From DATBHM01 sp963772375 (lineage in GTDB: Bacteria > Actinomycetota > UBA4738 > JACQTL01): a stretch of 64,000 nt of DNA. Positions 7,286-16,302 of the stretch are shown here, piece by piece (positions within the stretch are counted from its first letter, which is position 1; the number at the start of each line of letters is the position of its first letter). Below the pieces are notes generated by a model, which ran no database searches, had not been told where the DNA came from, and saw only the letters and a list, made by a program, of their open reading frames with translations. A program made the translations under genes and the position numbers. The DNA lies in the NCBI GenBank assembly GCA_963772375.1, contig CAVYXG010000001.1, positions 620,001-684,000 of the forward strand, given 5' to 3'.

Positions 7286-9841
7286 CTACAGGCGCGGGTC
7301 GACCGGTTCGGACTCCAGGGCCAGGACGCCGAACACGCACTCGTGGACGCGGTACAGGGGCTCGCCACGGGCGAAGCGCTCCAGTGCCTCCGCGCCGAGG
7401 GCGAACTCCCGCGCGGCCAGTGCGCGCTTGCGCCCCAGGGAGCGCTGGCGGAGGCGTTCGAGGGTGGCCGGCGCGGAGTACTCCGGGCCGTAGATGATCC
7501 GGAGGTACTCCGGCCCGCGCACCTTCACCCCGGGCTGGACCACGCCACGGCCACTGCCCCGCACGATCGGTTGGAGCGGCTTCACCACCATCCCCTCTCC
7601 CCCGGCCCCGACCATCTCCTCCCACCAGGCCGTGGCGGCGTCGATCTGCGCCGCTTCGGTGACGTCGACCACGACGTTCGCCGTGGCCCGGACGAGGCCC
7701 GGCGCCGCCGCGGCCAGCCGGTCCGCCGCGGCCATGTGCCACGTGTGCTCGCGGTCGTGGAGCGCCAGACCCTCCGCAGCGAGCACCTGGAACGGTGCCA
7801 CGCGCACGTCGGCCACCGACGTGACCGGCCAGCAATATGGCCGGTACGCCTCGACGAACGCCGCCGCCATCGCCAGCCGGCTCCGCGTCCGTTCAAGGAG
7901 GTCGCGCGCGTCGACACCGCGGTTCGTCGCCGCGGACAGCGCCTCGACCGACGCGGTCAGCCCGTGCGTCGCGGCCACACCCACGGCCGCGTACTGGTTC
8001 CGCAGGAGGTCCTCGGCCTTCAGCGACCACGGCACCACCTCGCAGTCCAGCACGACCCAGTCCGTGGCCAGCTCGTCCCACAGGCCGGCCGCGTGCATCG
8101 CCTCGCGCAGCGACGCGAGGACCTCGGCCTGCATCGTGGGGGAGGGGAAGAAGGCCCGGCCCGTTCGGGTGAACACCGCACCGTCGCCCGATGCCACGCC
8201 GAACCGCCGCGTCGCGGCCTCGGGCGTGTGGCACACGACCGCCACCGCCCGCGACCCCATGTGCTTCTCCTCGCACACCACGACCGGAACGCCGTCCCGC
8301 CGGTAGAACGAGAACGCCTCGGCGGGATGCTCGAGGAGGTCGGGGCGCTCGCTCGTGGCCACCGGCGACATCGTCGGCGGCAGGTACACCAACCACCGCG
8401 GGTCGATGGCGAACCTGCTCATCACCTCGAGCGCGGCGGCGGCGTTCTCCTCGGGGATCGTCACCCGGCCCATCAGCCGGGTCTCGATCCCCCGCCGCCC
8501 CAGCACGTCGGCCACGTCGAGCACGTCCGGCGGATCGGGGGCGCGGTCCTCGGCCAGGGGAGCCTGATCACCCTCCGCGAGGAACGGCCTGGCCGGCTCG
8601 TAGTACGTCCGATGGGCCGGCACCGACACCAGCTCGCGCTCGGGCCACCGCAGCGCCGTGAGCCGGCCGCCGAACACGCACCCGGTGTCCACGCAGATCG
8701 TGCCGTTCACCCAGCCGGCCTCGGGGACCGGCGTATGGCCGTAGACGACGGCCGCGCTCCCCCGGTAGTCGTTCGCCCACGCGTACCGCACGGGCAGGCC
8801 GAACTCGTCGGTCTCCCCCGTGGTCTCGCCGTACAGCGCGAACGCCCGCACGGCGCCCGACGCGCGGCCCTGCATCTCCTCGCGCATCCCGGCGTGGGCG
8901 ACGACCAGCCGCCGTCCGTCCAGCACGTAGTGGCTCACCAGCCCGTCGAGGAACTCCACCACCCGCAGCCGGAACTCCTCCGATTCGGCGCCGAGCTGCT
9001 CGAGCGACTCCGCCAGGCCGTGCGTCACCTGGACATTCCGCCCGCGGAGCGCCCGCACCAGCTTGGACTCGTGATTCCCGGGAACGCAGACGGCCGAGCC
9101 CGCCGCCGCCATGGCCATCACCGTCCGCAGCACCCCCGGCGTGTCCGGCCCCCGGTCGACGAGGTCGCCGAGGAAGACCGCCACCCGCCCCTCGGGATGC
9201 CGCAGCACGCCGTCGTCGCCCGCGGCGTATCCGAGGAGCGCCAGCAGCTCGTGCAGCTCGGCCGAGCACCCGTGGACGTCGCCGACGACGTCGAACGGCC
9301 CGTGCTCGTCGGAGCGGTCCGTCCACGCCCGTTCCCGGACGACCTCCGCGGCGTCGATCTCCTCCGGCCCCCGCAGGACGAACACCCGCCGGAACCCCTC
9401 CCGTTCCAGCCGCCCGATCGAACGGCGGAGCATGGCCTGCTGGCGCCGGATCACGTGGGGCCCGAACTGGCGGTCGGGACGCGAGCGGTTGCGTTCCTGC
9501 GCCAGCGCCTCCGGGACGTCGAGCACGATCGCGACCGGCAGGACGTGGTGCTCGCGGGCCAGCGTCACGAGCGGCTTCCGCGAATCGGGCTGGACGTTCG
9601 TGGCGTCGATCACCGTCAGCCGCCGCAACTCGAGCCGCTTGCCGGCGATGAAGTGCACCACGTCGAACGCCGGCCCCGTGGCCGCCTGGTCGTTCTCGTC
9701 GTCGGCCACCAGCCCGCGCGCGTGGTCCGAGGAGATGACCTCGGTCGGCAGGAAGTGCCGCGCCGCGAACGTCGACTTGCCCGACCCGCTCGCGCCGATC
9801 AGCACGACCAGGGACAGGTCCGGGATGCGGAGCTCGGTCAC
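7286..9841 (-). CDS. pnkp: Polynucleotide kinase-phosphatase-ligase (bacterial Pnkp)
   Basis: The 851-residue protein shows the three-domain order of bacterial Pnkp. The N-terminal P-loop 5'-kinase has GASGSGKST at about residues 15-23. A central metallophosphoesterase has GDVHGCSAELHE, GDLVDRGPDT and GNHESK, about 195-265. The C-terminal ligase/adenylyltransferase-like domain has EEKHMGSRAV, with the putative nucleotidyl Lys near 525. The enzyme heals cut RNA ends and, with Hen1, seals them. Its ATG overlaps the hen1 stop (ATGA), indicating a two-gene coupled operon. The length matches known full-size Pnkp. Confidence 0.93.
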   Translation of the reverse strand: MTELRIPDLSLVVLIGASGSGKSTFAARHFLPTEVISSDHARGLVADDENDQAATGPAFDVVHFIAGKRLELRRLTVIDATNVQPDSRKPLVTLAREHHVLPVAIVLDVPEALAQERNRSRPDRQFGPHVIRRQQAMLRRSIGRLEREGFRRVFVLRGPEEIDAAEVVRERAWTDRSDEHGPFDVVGDVHGCSAELHELLALLGYAAGDDGVLRHPEGRVAVFLGDLVDRGPDTPGVLRTVMAMAAAGSAVCVPGNHESKLVRALRGRNVQVTHGLAESLEQLGAESEEFRLRVVEFLDGLVSHYVLDGRRLVVAHAGMREEMQGRASGAVRAFALYGETTGETDEFGLPVRYAWANDYRGSAAVVYGHTPVPEAGWVNGTICVDTGCVFGGRLTALRWPERELVSVPAHRTYYEPARPFLAEGDQAPLAEDRAPDPPDVLDVADVLGRRGIETRLMGRVTIPEENAAAALEVMSRFAIDPRWLVYLPPTMSPVATSERPDLLEHPAEAFSFYRRDGVPVVVCEEKHMGSRAVAVVCHTPEAATRRFGVASGDGAVFTRTGRAFFPSPTMQAEVLASLREAMHAAGLWDELATDWVVLDCEVVPWSLKAEDLLRNQYAAVGVAATHGLTASVEALSAATNRGVDARDLLERTRSRLAMAAAFVEAYRPYCWPVTSVADVRVAPFQVLAAEGLALHDREHTWHMAAADRLAAAAPGLVRATANVVVDVTEAAQIDAATAWWEEMVGAGGEGMVVKPLQPIVRGSGRGVVQPGVKVRGPEYLRIIYGPEYSAPATLERLRQRSLGRKRALAAREFALGAEALERFARGEPLYRVHECVFGVLALESEPVDPRL

Positions 9842-11235
9842 CGCGAGAACACCGCCATCTGCGTGGGAGCGCCGACCTCGGGGTCGTCGGGCCCCACCGG
9901 CAGGAACCGCACCGAGTAGCCGGTGCGATCGGCCACGTCACCCGCCCAGGCGCGGAGCTCCTCGCGGGTCCACTCGAACCGGTGATCGCGGTGCCGGAGC
10001 GACCCGGCCGCCAGCCCCTCGAACCGAACGTTGTACTCGACGTTCGGCGTCGTGAGGATCACCGTCGCCGGCCGAGCCGAGCCGAACACCGACCGTTCCA
10101 GCGCGCCGAGCCGGTCGGGGTCGAGGTGCTCGACCACCTCCATCATCACGGCGGCGTCGTATCCCTCGAGCCGCCGGTCGCGGTACGTGAGCGAGCCCTG
10201 CTGCAGATCCACGCGCTCGCGCTGCCGGGGCGTCATGCTGTCCAGGTGCAGCCGCCGCGCTGCCACCCCCAGCGCGGCGGCCGATACGTCGACGCCGACG
10301 ACCCGTTCGAACTGCCCGTCGCGGAGCAGCGCCTGCAGGAGGCGACCGTCGCCGCACCCCAGGTCGAGCACCCGCCGGGCGCCGCTCGACCGCAGGGCGG
10401 CGACGATCGAGCCGATGCGCTGGTCGCGCAGCCGGACCTGGTCCTCGAACGCCCCCTCCTCGCGGTCGTGCTCGCGTGCGGCGGCGTCGGGATCCGCCTC
10501 CGGGTCCTCGTCCGACAGCCGGGCCAGCGCGGCCCGGGTCAGCTCGGAACGATACCGGAGGAACCGCCGCGTGATCAGCTCCCGTTCGGGATGGTCGCCC
10601 AGCCACGCCTCGCCACGGCGGAGGAGCTTCTCGATCTCGTCCTCGGCCACCCAGTAGTGCTTGGCGTCGTCGAGCACCGGCAGCAGGACGTACAGGTGCT
10701 CCAGCATCCGGCGGACCGGCATCCGGGCGGTGAGGGTGACGTCGAGGTACCGGCTGTCGCCCCACTCGGGGAACCGCTCGTCGAGCGGCAGCGGCGCCGC
10801 GTCCACGCCGTACCCCAGCGGTTCGAACAGCCGCCGCAGCAGCGGCCCGCCGCCTCGGCACGGCAGCACTGGGACGCGCACCTCGAGCGAGAGGTCCGCG
10901 TCGACCAGCTCCGGGCGGTCGTCGCTCCGGCCCGACATCGCGGTACCGAACAGCTTCGCGATCGCCACCGACAGGAACGACGACGCCACGTACGGGCGGT
11001 CGTTCACGTAGTCGGCCAGCGTGGCGTCGCCCCGGGCCCGGCCCCGCCGCACCAGCGACACCGCGTCGATCTCCAGCAGCACGGCGGCCGTGCACCGCAC
11101 CCCGGTCGCCTCCGGGTACACGACGTGGGCGCGGCCGAACGACAGGTCGACCGACCGGACGTTCGCCGGGTTCTTGTGCAGCAGGAACCCGAGGTCCGTC
11201 GCGGGGGGCGTGGTCGACGTGATCGAGAGCAGCAT
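9838..11235 (-). CDS. hen1: 3' terminal RNA ribose 2'-O-methyltransferase Hen1
   Basis: The 465-residue protein starts MLLSITSTTPPATDLGFLLH, the hallmark N-terminus of bacterial Hen1, followed by a roughly 240-residue Hen1-specific domain. The methyltransferase domain has the SAM motif VLDLGCGDGRLLQAL (about residue 288) and the metal-site helix MEVVEHLDPDRL (about 365). It ends in the Hen1 TTPNVEYNV block. It methylates the 2'-OH of the 3' end at an RNA break before Pnkp ligation, protecting the junction against re-cleavage. The ATG at the right edge is used; the longer frame to 12426 is antisense to the ltrA gene and not coding. The stop overlaps the pnkp start. Confidence 0.93.
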   Translation of the reverse strand: MLLSITSTTPPATDLGFLLHKNPANVRSVDLSFGRAHVVYPEATGVRCTAAVLLEIDAVSLVRRGRARGDATLADYVNDRPYVASSFLSVAIAKLFGTAMSGRSDDRPELVDADLSLEVRVPVLPCRGGGPLLRRLFEPLGYGVDAAPLPLDERFPEWGDSRYLDVTLTARMPVRRMLEHLYVLLPVLDDAKHYWVAEDEIEKLLRRGEAWLGDHPERELITRRFLRYRSELTRAALARLSDEDPEADPDAAAREHDREEGAFEDQVRLRDQRIGSIVAALRSSGARRVLDLGCGDGRLLQALLRDGQFERVVGVDVSAAALGVAARRLHLDSMTPRQRERVDLQQGSLTYRDRRLEGYDAAVMMEVVEHLDPDRLGALERSVFGSARPATVILTTPNVEYNVRFEGLAAGSLRHRDHRFEWTREELRAWAGDVADRTGYSVRFLPVGPDDPEVGAPTQMAVFSR

Positions 11236-11267
11236 GACCGACCACGGTACCTCGCGGCCTCGGCCGC

Positions 11268-12395
11268 TCAGGCCGCCGACGGCGCCTCGGCCCGGCGCCG
11301 CTCGGCGAGGATGGTCGCCGCCGCGAGGGTCAGCACCACGGCCAGCTGGGCCTCGGGCGAGGCGGCCAGCCCGACGAACGCGGTGGGCAGCGCCAGCACC
11401 GCGAATACCAGCCGGGACGCGACCGGCCCGGTGCGGAGCGTGTTTCGGAACGCGGCCAGCCCGGCGGCGTACGCGGCCACACCGGCGGCGATGAACCAGG
11501 CGGTGGCCGTCGACGCCGGACGGCCGTAGCCCGCCATCGCCCCCTTCACGCCGGCCGCGAACACGACGATCCCCTCGAGGAGCGGCAGGAAGTCGAACCC
11601 GAACGCGTACAGCGACAGCCACGTCCCCCGGTCGCCGGTCGCTGCGGCCAGGGCCCGTTCGGCGCGTTCGTCCTCGCCGTCGAAGTACATCCACCACAGG
11701 GCCGCGGCCACGGCGAGGCCCAGGAGCGAGGCGAGGGCCAGGCCGGGCGAGAGGTGCCGACCGCGGACCCCGATCCCGGCGGCGACCACGGACTCCCCCA
11801 GTGCGATCAGCACGATCAGGCCGTGGCGTTCGACGAAGTGCGCCGGCCGCAGCGAGAACCCGCCCACCGCCGAGAAATACGGCGTCATCCAGTGCAGGAC
11901 GAACGCGCCGATCCACAGCGCCCACTGCCACGGCCCGTCGGCGAACCCGGCGGCCAGCAGCACCATCGCGGTCACGATGTTCCACGGGCCGAGCCGCCGC
12001 ATCGCCCGCAACGCCGACTCCCGGGTGGACAGCAGGAACATCCCCGTGTGCACCAAGTTCACGACGAGGTACGCGATGCCGAACGCCACCCCAGAGTCGC
12101 CGAACGCGTTCGGGATGGCCAGCGCGACCACGAGGAACGCCCCCATGGCGAACAGCAGCAGCAGGCGCAGCGCCGGTCCACGGGGCGGGACCGAGTTGGT
12201 CAGCCAGGCGTATCCGCCGTACATCCACCACACGTTGCCGAAGATCAGCGTCACCTTCGCCACGCCGGCGGCGTTCGGCTCGTCGGTCAGCAGGCTCGTG
12301 AGCTGCGTGATCGTGAACACGAACACGAGGTCGAAGAACAGCTCGATCGTGGAGACGCGGATGTCCTCGTCGGGCTCGACCCGCGGCACCGTCAC
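11268..12395 (-). CDS. Low temperature requirement A (LtrA) family membrane protein
   Basis: The 375-residue polytopic membrane protein carries the LtrA opening EPDEDIRVSTIELFFDLVFVFTITQLT and the internal block FVERHGLIVLIALGESVVAAG, both diagnostic for the family. There are about ten membrane segments. The molecular function is not established; the name comes from a Listeria cold-growth phenotype. It lies 32 bases upstream of hen1 on the same strand, so it may be co-transcribed with the RNA-repair genes, but no functional link is implied by sequence. Confidence 0.9.
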   Translation of the reverse strand: MTVPRVEPDEDIRVSTIELFFDLVFVFTITQLTSLLTDEPNAAGVAKVTLIFGNVWWMYGGYAWLTNSVPPRGPALRLLLLFAMGAFLVVALAIPNAFGDSGVAFGIAYLVVNLVHTGMFLLSTRESALRAMRRLGPWNIVTAMVLLAAGFADGPWQWALWIGAFVLHWMTPYFSAVGGFSLRPAHFVERHGLIVLIALGESVVAAGIGVRGRHLSPGLALASLLGLAVAAALWWMYFDGEDERAERALAAATGDRGTWLSLYAFGFDFLPLLEGIVVFAAGVKGAMAGYGRPASTATAWFIAAGVAAYAAGLAAFRNTLRTGPVASRLVFAVLALPTAFVGLAASPEAQLAVVLTLAAATILAERRRAEAPSAA

Positions 12396-12426
12396 GCACG
12401 TACCACCTGGTGCACGTCCCCGGCAC

Positions 12427-13881
12427 TCACGCGATGCGGTCGCGACGGGATCCGCCGGTGACGCCGAGCCGGACCCGGCGCTCGGCGGCGACCAGGCGAG
12501 CCACCGCCTCGCGCAGCCGCTCCGGCGGCAGGGTGAACGGCAGCCGGAGGTGGCGGTCGAGCGTCCCGTCCAGACTGAACGTGGGCCCCGGCACCACGTG
12601 GACGCCCTCGCGCTCGGCCTCCTCGGCGAGCGCCTCGGCCTCGGGACCCTCCAGCTCGGCCCACAGGCACAAGCCGCCGCGGGGCATCCGGAACCGCCAC
12701 GCCGGCAGGTCCTCCCGGAGCGCCGCGGCCAGCGCGTCGCGGCGCTCGGCGAGGAGTCGGCGGCGTTCGTCGAGGATCGGGCCGCTCGACCGCAGCAACC
12801 GCTCCGCGATCAGCTGCTCGAGCACCGGCGTGGCCAGGTCGACGGCGGCGCGGGCCTGGGCCACCCGGCGGGCGAGCGGCGGCGCGCACCGGATCCACCC
12901 CAGGCGGAGGCCGCCCCAGAACGCCTTGCTCATCGACCCCACGGTGATGACCGCGCCGTCGCGGTCGTACGCGGCCATCGGCCGGGGCAGCGGTCTCCAC
13001 GGTTCGAGGTCGAGGCGCGCGAACGTCTCGTCCACGACGATGTGCGTGCCGGCCCGGGCGGCGGCGCGGACCACCGCCTCGCGTTCGCCGTCCGGCATCA
13101 GGAACCCCGTCGGGTTGTGGAAGTCGGGCTGGAGGTACGCGACCCGGGGAACCTGCTCCCGGAACGCGGCCACGAGGCCGGGATCCCACCCGGCGTCGGT
13201 CATGACGGCCGGGACGAATCGGGCCCCCGCCCCCCGGAACGCGCCGATGGCGTTCGGGTAGCTCGGGACCTCGACCATCGCGGGGTCCCCGGGCGCGAGC
13301 AGGACGTCGAGCAGCAGGGCGAGCGCGAGCTGCGCCCCGGCGGTGACGAGGATCTGGTCCTCGGTGGTCGGGACGCCCTGCTCCGCGAACCGAGCGGCGA
13401 CCGCCCGGCGGAGCGAGGGCACGCCGAGCGGGTCGTAGCCGGTCCCCCCGAGATGCCCCGCCAGGTCGCGCGCGGCGCCGTCGACGGCGTCCATCATCGC
13501 GCCGGGGGCCGGCATGGCCGCGATCGACAGGTCGATCGAATCCGCCCGGCGCTCGCCGTGCGGGCGCACCCGAAGCTCGCGGTCGGCCGCGCCGCCGGTG
13601 GGCAGCGCCACGCGGCTCCCCGAACCTCGGCGGCTCTCCAGGAACCCCTCGCCCCGGAGCAGGTCGTACGCCGCCGTCGTGGTGGTCCGGCTGACGCCGA
13701 GGACGGCGGCCAGCCCGCGTTCGGACGGCAGCCGGGCCCGCAGCGGCACGCGCCCGTCCAGCACGAGCGCGCGGAGCGCCCCGGCCAGCGCCGCGTACCC
13801 CGGCCCCTGCCCCTCCCACGAACCGAGCAGCCGGGCCAGCTCCCCGCCGGGGACGATCGACCGTGCCTCCATCCGGGCCAT
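12427..13881 (-). CDS. MocR-type GntR/aminotransferase transcriptional regulator
   Basis: The 484-residue protein joins an N-terminal GntR winged helix (about 25-90; LPSERGLAAVLGVSRTTTTA) to a fold-type I aminotransferase domain. The PLP lysine is in VGSMSKAFWGGLRLGW (Lys about 319), and GAQLALALLLDVLL and YLQPDFHNPTGF are also conserved. MocR proteins sense PLP or amino-group ligands. It is divergent from the YczE-type membrane gene across 54 bases, a recurrent pairing in which the regulator controls the membrane protein. The ligand cannot be told from sequence. Confidence 0.9.
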   Translation of the reverse strand: MARMEARSIVPGGELARLLGSWEGQGPGYAALAGALRALVLDGRVPLRARLPSERGLAAVLGVSRTTTTAAYDLLRGEGFLESRRGSGSRVALPTGGAADRELRVRPHGERRADSIDLSIAAMPAPGAMMDAVDGAARDLAGHLGGTGYDPLGVPSLRRAVAARFAEQGVPTTEDQILVTAGAQLALALLLDVLLAPGDPAMVEVPSYPNAIGAFRGAGARFVPAVMTDAGWDPGLVAAFREQVPRVAYLQPDFHNPTGFLMPDGEREAVVRAAARAGTHIVVDETFARLDLEPWRPLPRPMAAYDRDGAVITVGSMSKAFWGGLRLGWIRCAPPLARRVAQARAAVDLATPVLEQLIAERLLRSSGPILDERRRLLAERRDALAAALREDLPAWRFRMPRGGLCLWAELEGPEAEALAEEAEREGVHVVPGPTFSLDGTLDRHLRLPFTLPPERLREAVARLVAAERRVRLGVTGGSRRDRIA

Positions 13882-13935
13882 TCCCGCACGATTGGCTATG
13901 GACTGTCAAGGCCACTTTGCCGTACGGTGCGCCCC

Positions 13936-14661
13936 ATGCGAACCATCGGGCGGGGACGCCGCCGGGACCGGGAACGACCGCCCGTCCGGCAGGCACGAGC
14001 ACCCTGGCCGTTCTGGGCCCGGTTCACCCAGCTGCAGATCGGGCTGTTCCTCTACGGGCTGAGCCAGGCGCTCCTGGTCCGCAGCCGCCTGGGCCTCGAC
14101 CCGTGGGACGTGTTCCACCAGGGACTGTCGCGGCAGACCGGACTGGCGATCGGGACGTGGACGATCCTCGTGGGCGCGGCCGTGCTGCTGCTGTGGATCC
14201 CGCTCCGGCAGCGCCCCGGACTCGGGACCATCTGCAACGTGCTGTTCATCGGGTTGTGGATGAACGCGGTGCTCGAGGTGATCACCTTCCAGCACGGCGC
14301 GGCCGTCCGGTGGGGGTTCCTGCTCTCCGGGATCGCGCTGTGCGGCATCGCCACCGGGCTGTACATCGGCGCCGCCATGGGGCCCGGGCCGCGGGACGGC
14401 CTGATGGTCGGCATCGCCAAGCGCGGACATTCGATCCGGGTGGTCCGGACGGCGATCAAGCTCACCGTCCTCGTGATCGGGTTCCTGCTCGGCGGGACCG
14501 TCGGGATCGGCACGGCCCTGTTCGCCATCGCGATCGGCCCCATCGCCCACGTCACGATCCCCGCCTTCGCGCGGGGCCCGGTGCTCCGCGAACGCGAACC
14601 CAGCCCCGCGGCCCCCCCCGCCCCCACCGCATCCGGGGAGGTCGCGTGCGCTTCGGACTGA
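13936..14661 (+). CDS. YczE/YitT-type integral membrane protein
   Basis: The 241-residue protein has five to six membrane helices, with the family blocks LFLYGLSQALLVRSRLGLDPWDVFHQGLS and GPGPRDGLMVGIAK, conserved in YczE-like proteins. The function is unknown; genetic neighbourhoods usually include a MocR regulator, as here. The ATG at 13936 follows a short promoter gap; the long frame upstream of it is antisense to mocR. Its end overlaps the start of the LLM oxidoreductase gene by 16 bases. Confidence 0.88.
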   Translation: MRTIGRGRRRDRERPPVRQARAPWPFWARFTQLQIGLFLYGLSQALLVRSRLGLDPWDVFHQGLSRQTGLAIGTWTILVGAAVLLLWIPLRQRPGLGTICNVLFIGLWMNAVLEVITFQHGAAVRWGFLLSGIALCGIATGLYIGAAMGPGPRDGLMVGIAKRGHSIRVVRTAIKLTVLVIGFLLGGTVGIGTALFAIAIGPIAHVTIPAFARGPVLREREPSPAAPPAPTASGEVACASD

Positions 14662-15491
14662 AGACCAACCAGCACCACCTGACCTGGCCCGAGCTGCTGG
14701 CACGCGTCCGGCTCGCCGAGGGCCACGGGTTCACGGGCGCCTGGATCTTCGACCACCTTCAGCCGATGGGCGGTGACCCACTGGGTCCCTGCCTCGAGGC
14801 GTGGTCGCTGCTCGCCGCGATGGCGGCCTCGACCGAACGCATCCGCATCGGCGCCATGGTGACGTCCGTGATGTTCCGCCACCCGTCGGTGCTGGCGGCG
14901 CAGGCCGTGACGGTCGACCACGTCTCCGGAGGCCGGCTGGACGTCGCGATCGGGGCGGGTTCGGTGGAGGCCGAGCACCGAGAGCTCGGGATCGACTACC
15001 CCTCCCCCCGCGAGCGGGCCGAACGGCTGGAGGAGACCGTCCGCGTGATGCGCCGGCTCATGACGGAGGACGGCGCGTCGTTCGAAGGGAGTCACTTCGC
15101 GCTTCACGACGCGACGTACCGACCGCGGCCGGTCCAGCGGCCCCACCCGCCGATCTGGATCGGGGCCGGCGGCGACCGGCTGACCATCCCCGTCGCTGCG
15201 CGCGTGGCCGACGTGTGGCACGCGTTCGACGAGCCCGAGGACCTGCCGCTCAAGCTCGAGGTGCTGGCCCGGGCGGCGGAGGATGCCGGCCGGGATCCGG
15301 CCGGGATCCGGAAGGCCACCAACCTCCCGATCGACGACGACTGGGACGTCGTCGTCGATCGCGCCCGCGCCATGCGCGACCTGGGATTCGACTACCTGGT
15401 GGTCCCCTGGCCGGCCGGCGGCGAGGAGCGGGTCGAGGAGTTCGCCCACCGGGTCATGCCCCGCCTTCTCGGCGGTGCGGCCGCAGCCTGA
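14646..15491 (+). CDS. LLM-class flavin-dependent oxidoreductase
   Basis: The 281-residue protein begins VRFGLKTNQHHLTWPELLARV and shows the luciferase-like (LLM) barrel pattern: EGHGFTGAWIFDHL, STERIRIGAMVTSVMFRHPSVLA, TVDHVSGGRLDVAIGAG and RPHPPIWIGAGG. Such enzymes use FMN or F420; cofactor choice cannot be decided by eye. The GTG at 14646, with GGGGAGG just upstream, is favoured; it overlaps yczE by 16 bases, implying coupled translation. Confidence 0.9.
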   Translation: MRFGLKTNQHHLTWPELLARVRLAEGHGFTGAWIFDHLQPMGGDPLGPCLEAWSLLAAMAASTERIRIGAMVTSVMFRHPSVLAAQAVTVDHVSGGRLDVAIGAGSVEAEHRELGIDYPSPRERAERLEETVRVMRRLMTEDGASFEGSHFALHDATYRPRPVQRPHPPIWIGAGGDRLTIPVAARVADVWHAFDEPEDLPLKLEVLARAAEDAGRDPAGIRKATNLPIDDDWDVVVDRARAMRDLGFDYLVVPWPAGGEERVEEFAHRVMPRLLGGAAAA

Positions 15492-15547
15492 GAATCCCAT
15501 CGCGGGTGTGGCTTGCCCGGCCCCCTTCCTGCCCACATACTCCGCCC

Positions 15548-16204
15548 ATGGCGCGCAAGCGGAACTGGCTCGGGATCTCCCTGCTCGTCCTCAGCATCGT
15601 CGCGTGGGGGCTGTTCGCGTACTTCCTCGTGAAGACGATCACCTCCGCCACGTCGCTCACGAACTGCTTCAGCGCGGACTGCGCCGGACAGGACGCCGAC
15701 CAGACCACAAGCTACGTCCCGTGGTTGATCGGATCGGCGTTCGGGGCATCCATCCTGCTCACGCTGGCCATCCTGGCCTTCCGGCTGCGGCCGGTGCAGG
15801 GGGGGCCGACGTCGTGGGACCAGGTGGCGCAGCTGGGAGGGCAGGCGACGGCCGCGCCGCAGAGCTGGACCTCGGGGGCGACGATCCCGGGGTACGGGCC
15901 CTCCGTGAACCAAGTCACGGCGACCAACTTCGCGCTGCCCGGCGCGGTCCCGACCTACGCGCCGCCCGCCGCGGGGATGCCCCGGGCGTCCATCGTCGCC
16001 ACGCGCCCGGTGAACACGACCGCCGCGGGCATGCAGATGCAGGTCGACATGGACGTCACCCTTCCCGGGCAGGCTCCGCGCCGGGTGACGAAGCAGATCA
16101 TCGTGCCGGCGGGTGGGCTCGCCCGGCTGTACCCGGGCGCGGTGATCCCCGTGACGGTGAACCCGGCCAACCCCGACGACGTCACGCTGAACCTGGGCGC
16201 CTGA
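15548..16204 (+). CDS. Hypothetical membrane protein with two N-terminal helices
   Basis: The 218-residue product has two transmembrane helices (about 8-30, WLGISLLVLSIVAWGLFAYF, and about 56-76) separated by a loop with two cysteines (NCFSADCAG). A Pro/Ala-rich linker leads to a C-terminal beta-rich domain around PRRVTKQIIVPAGGLARLYPG. That region resembles the globular part of DUF3592-like proteins, but I cannot assign it firmly. The ATG at 15548 is used; the longer frame upstream is a shadow of the LLM gene. A stable hairpin follows the stop. Confidence 0.6.
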   Translation: MARKRNWLGISLLVLSIVAWGLFAYFLVKTITSATSLTNCFSADCAGQDADQTTSYVPWLIGSAFGASILLTLAILAFRLRPVQGGPTSWDQVAQLGGQATAAPQSWTSGATIPGYGPSVNQVTATNFALPGAVPTYAPPAAGMPRASIVATRPVNTTAAGMQMQVDMDVTLPGQAPRRVTKQIIVPAGGLARLYPGAVIPVTVNPANPDDVTLNLGA

Positions 16205-16205
16205 A

Positions 16206-16230
16206 GCTCCGCCGGGCCCCCCGCCGGAGC
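16206..16230 (+). terminator. Hairpin just after the membrane-protein stop
   Basis: GCTCCG (16206-16211) pairs with CGGAGC (16225-16230), with an inner GGG/CCC pairing. It starts two bases after the stop codon; there is no U-tract, as is common in high-GC genomes. It probably separates this gene from the leader-RNA unit downstream. Confidence 0.4.
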
Positions 16231-16302
16231 GGCGTCCGCCGAACGCCGGTCGCCCGACCGGCGACCACGATCCCCCGGTGGGCACGTCCGGGCATCCCCT
16301 GC

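Noticed and set aside
7280..9919. An 879-codon plus-strand frame opposite pnkp
   Set aside because: Same antisense shadow effect; low-complexity product without recognisable domains.
11977..13935. Upstream extension of the YczE frame by about 650 codons
   Set aside because: It runs antisense to ltrA and mocR. The family N-terminus starts at 13936, where a promoter gap ends.
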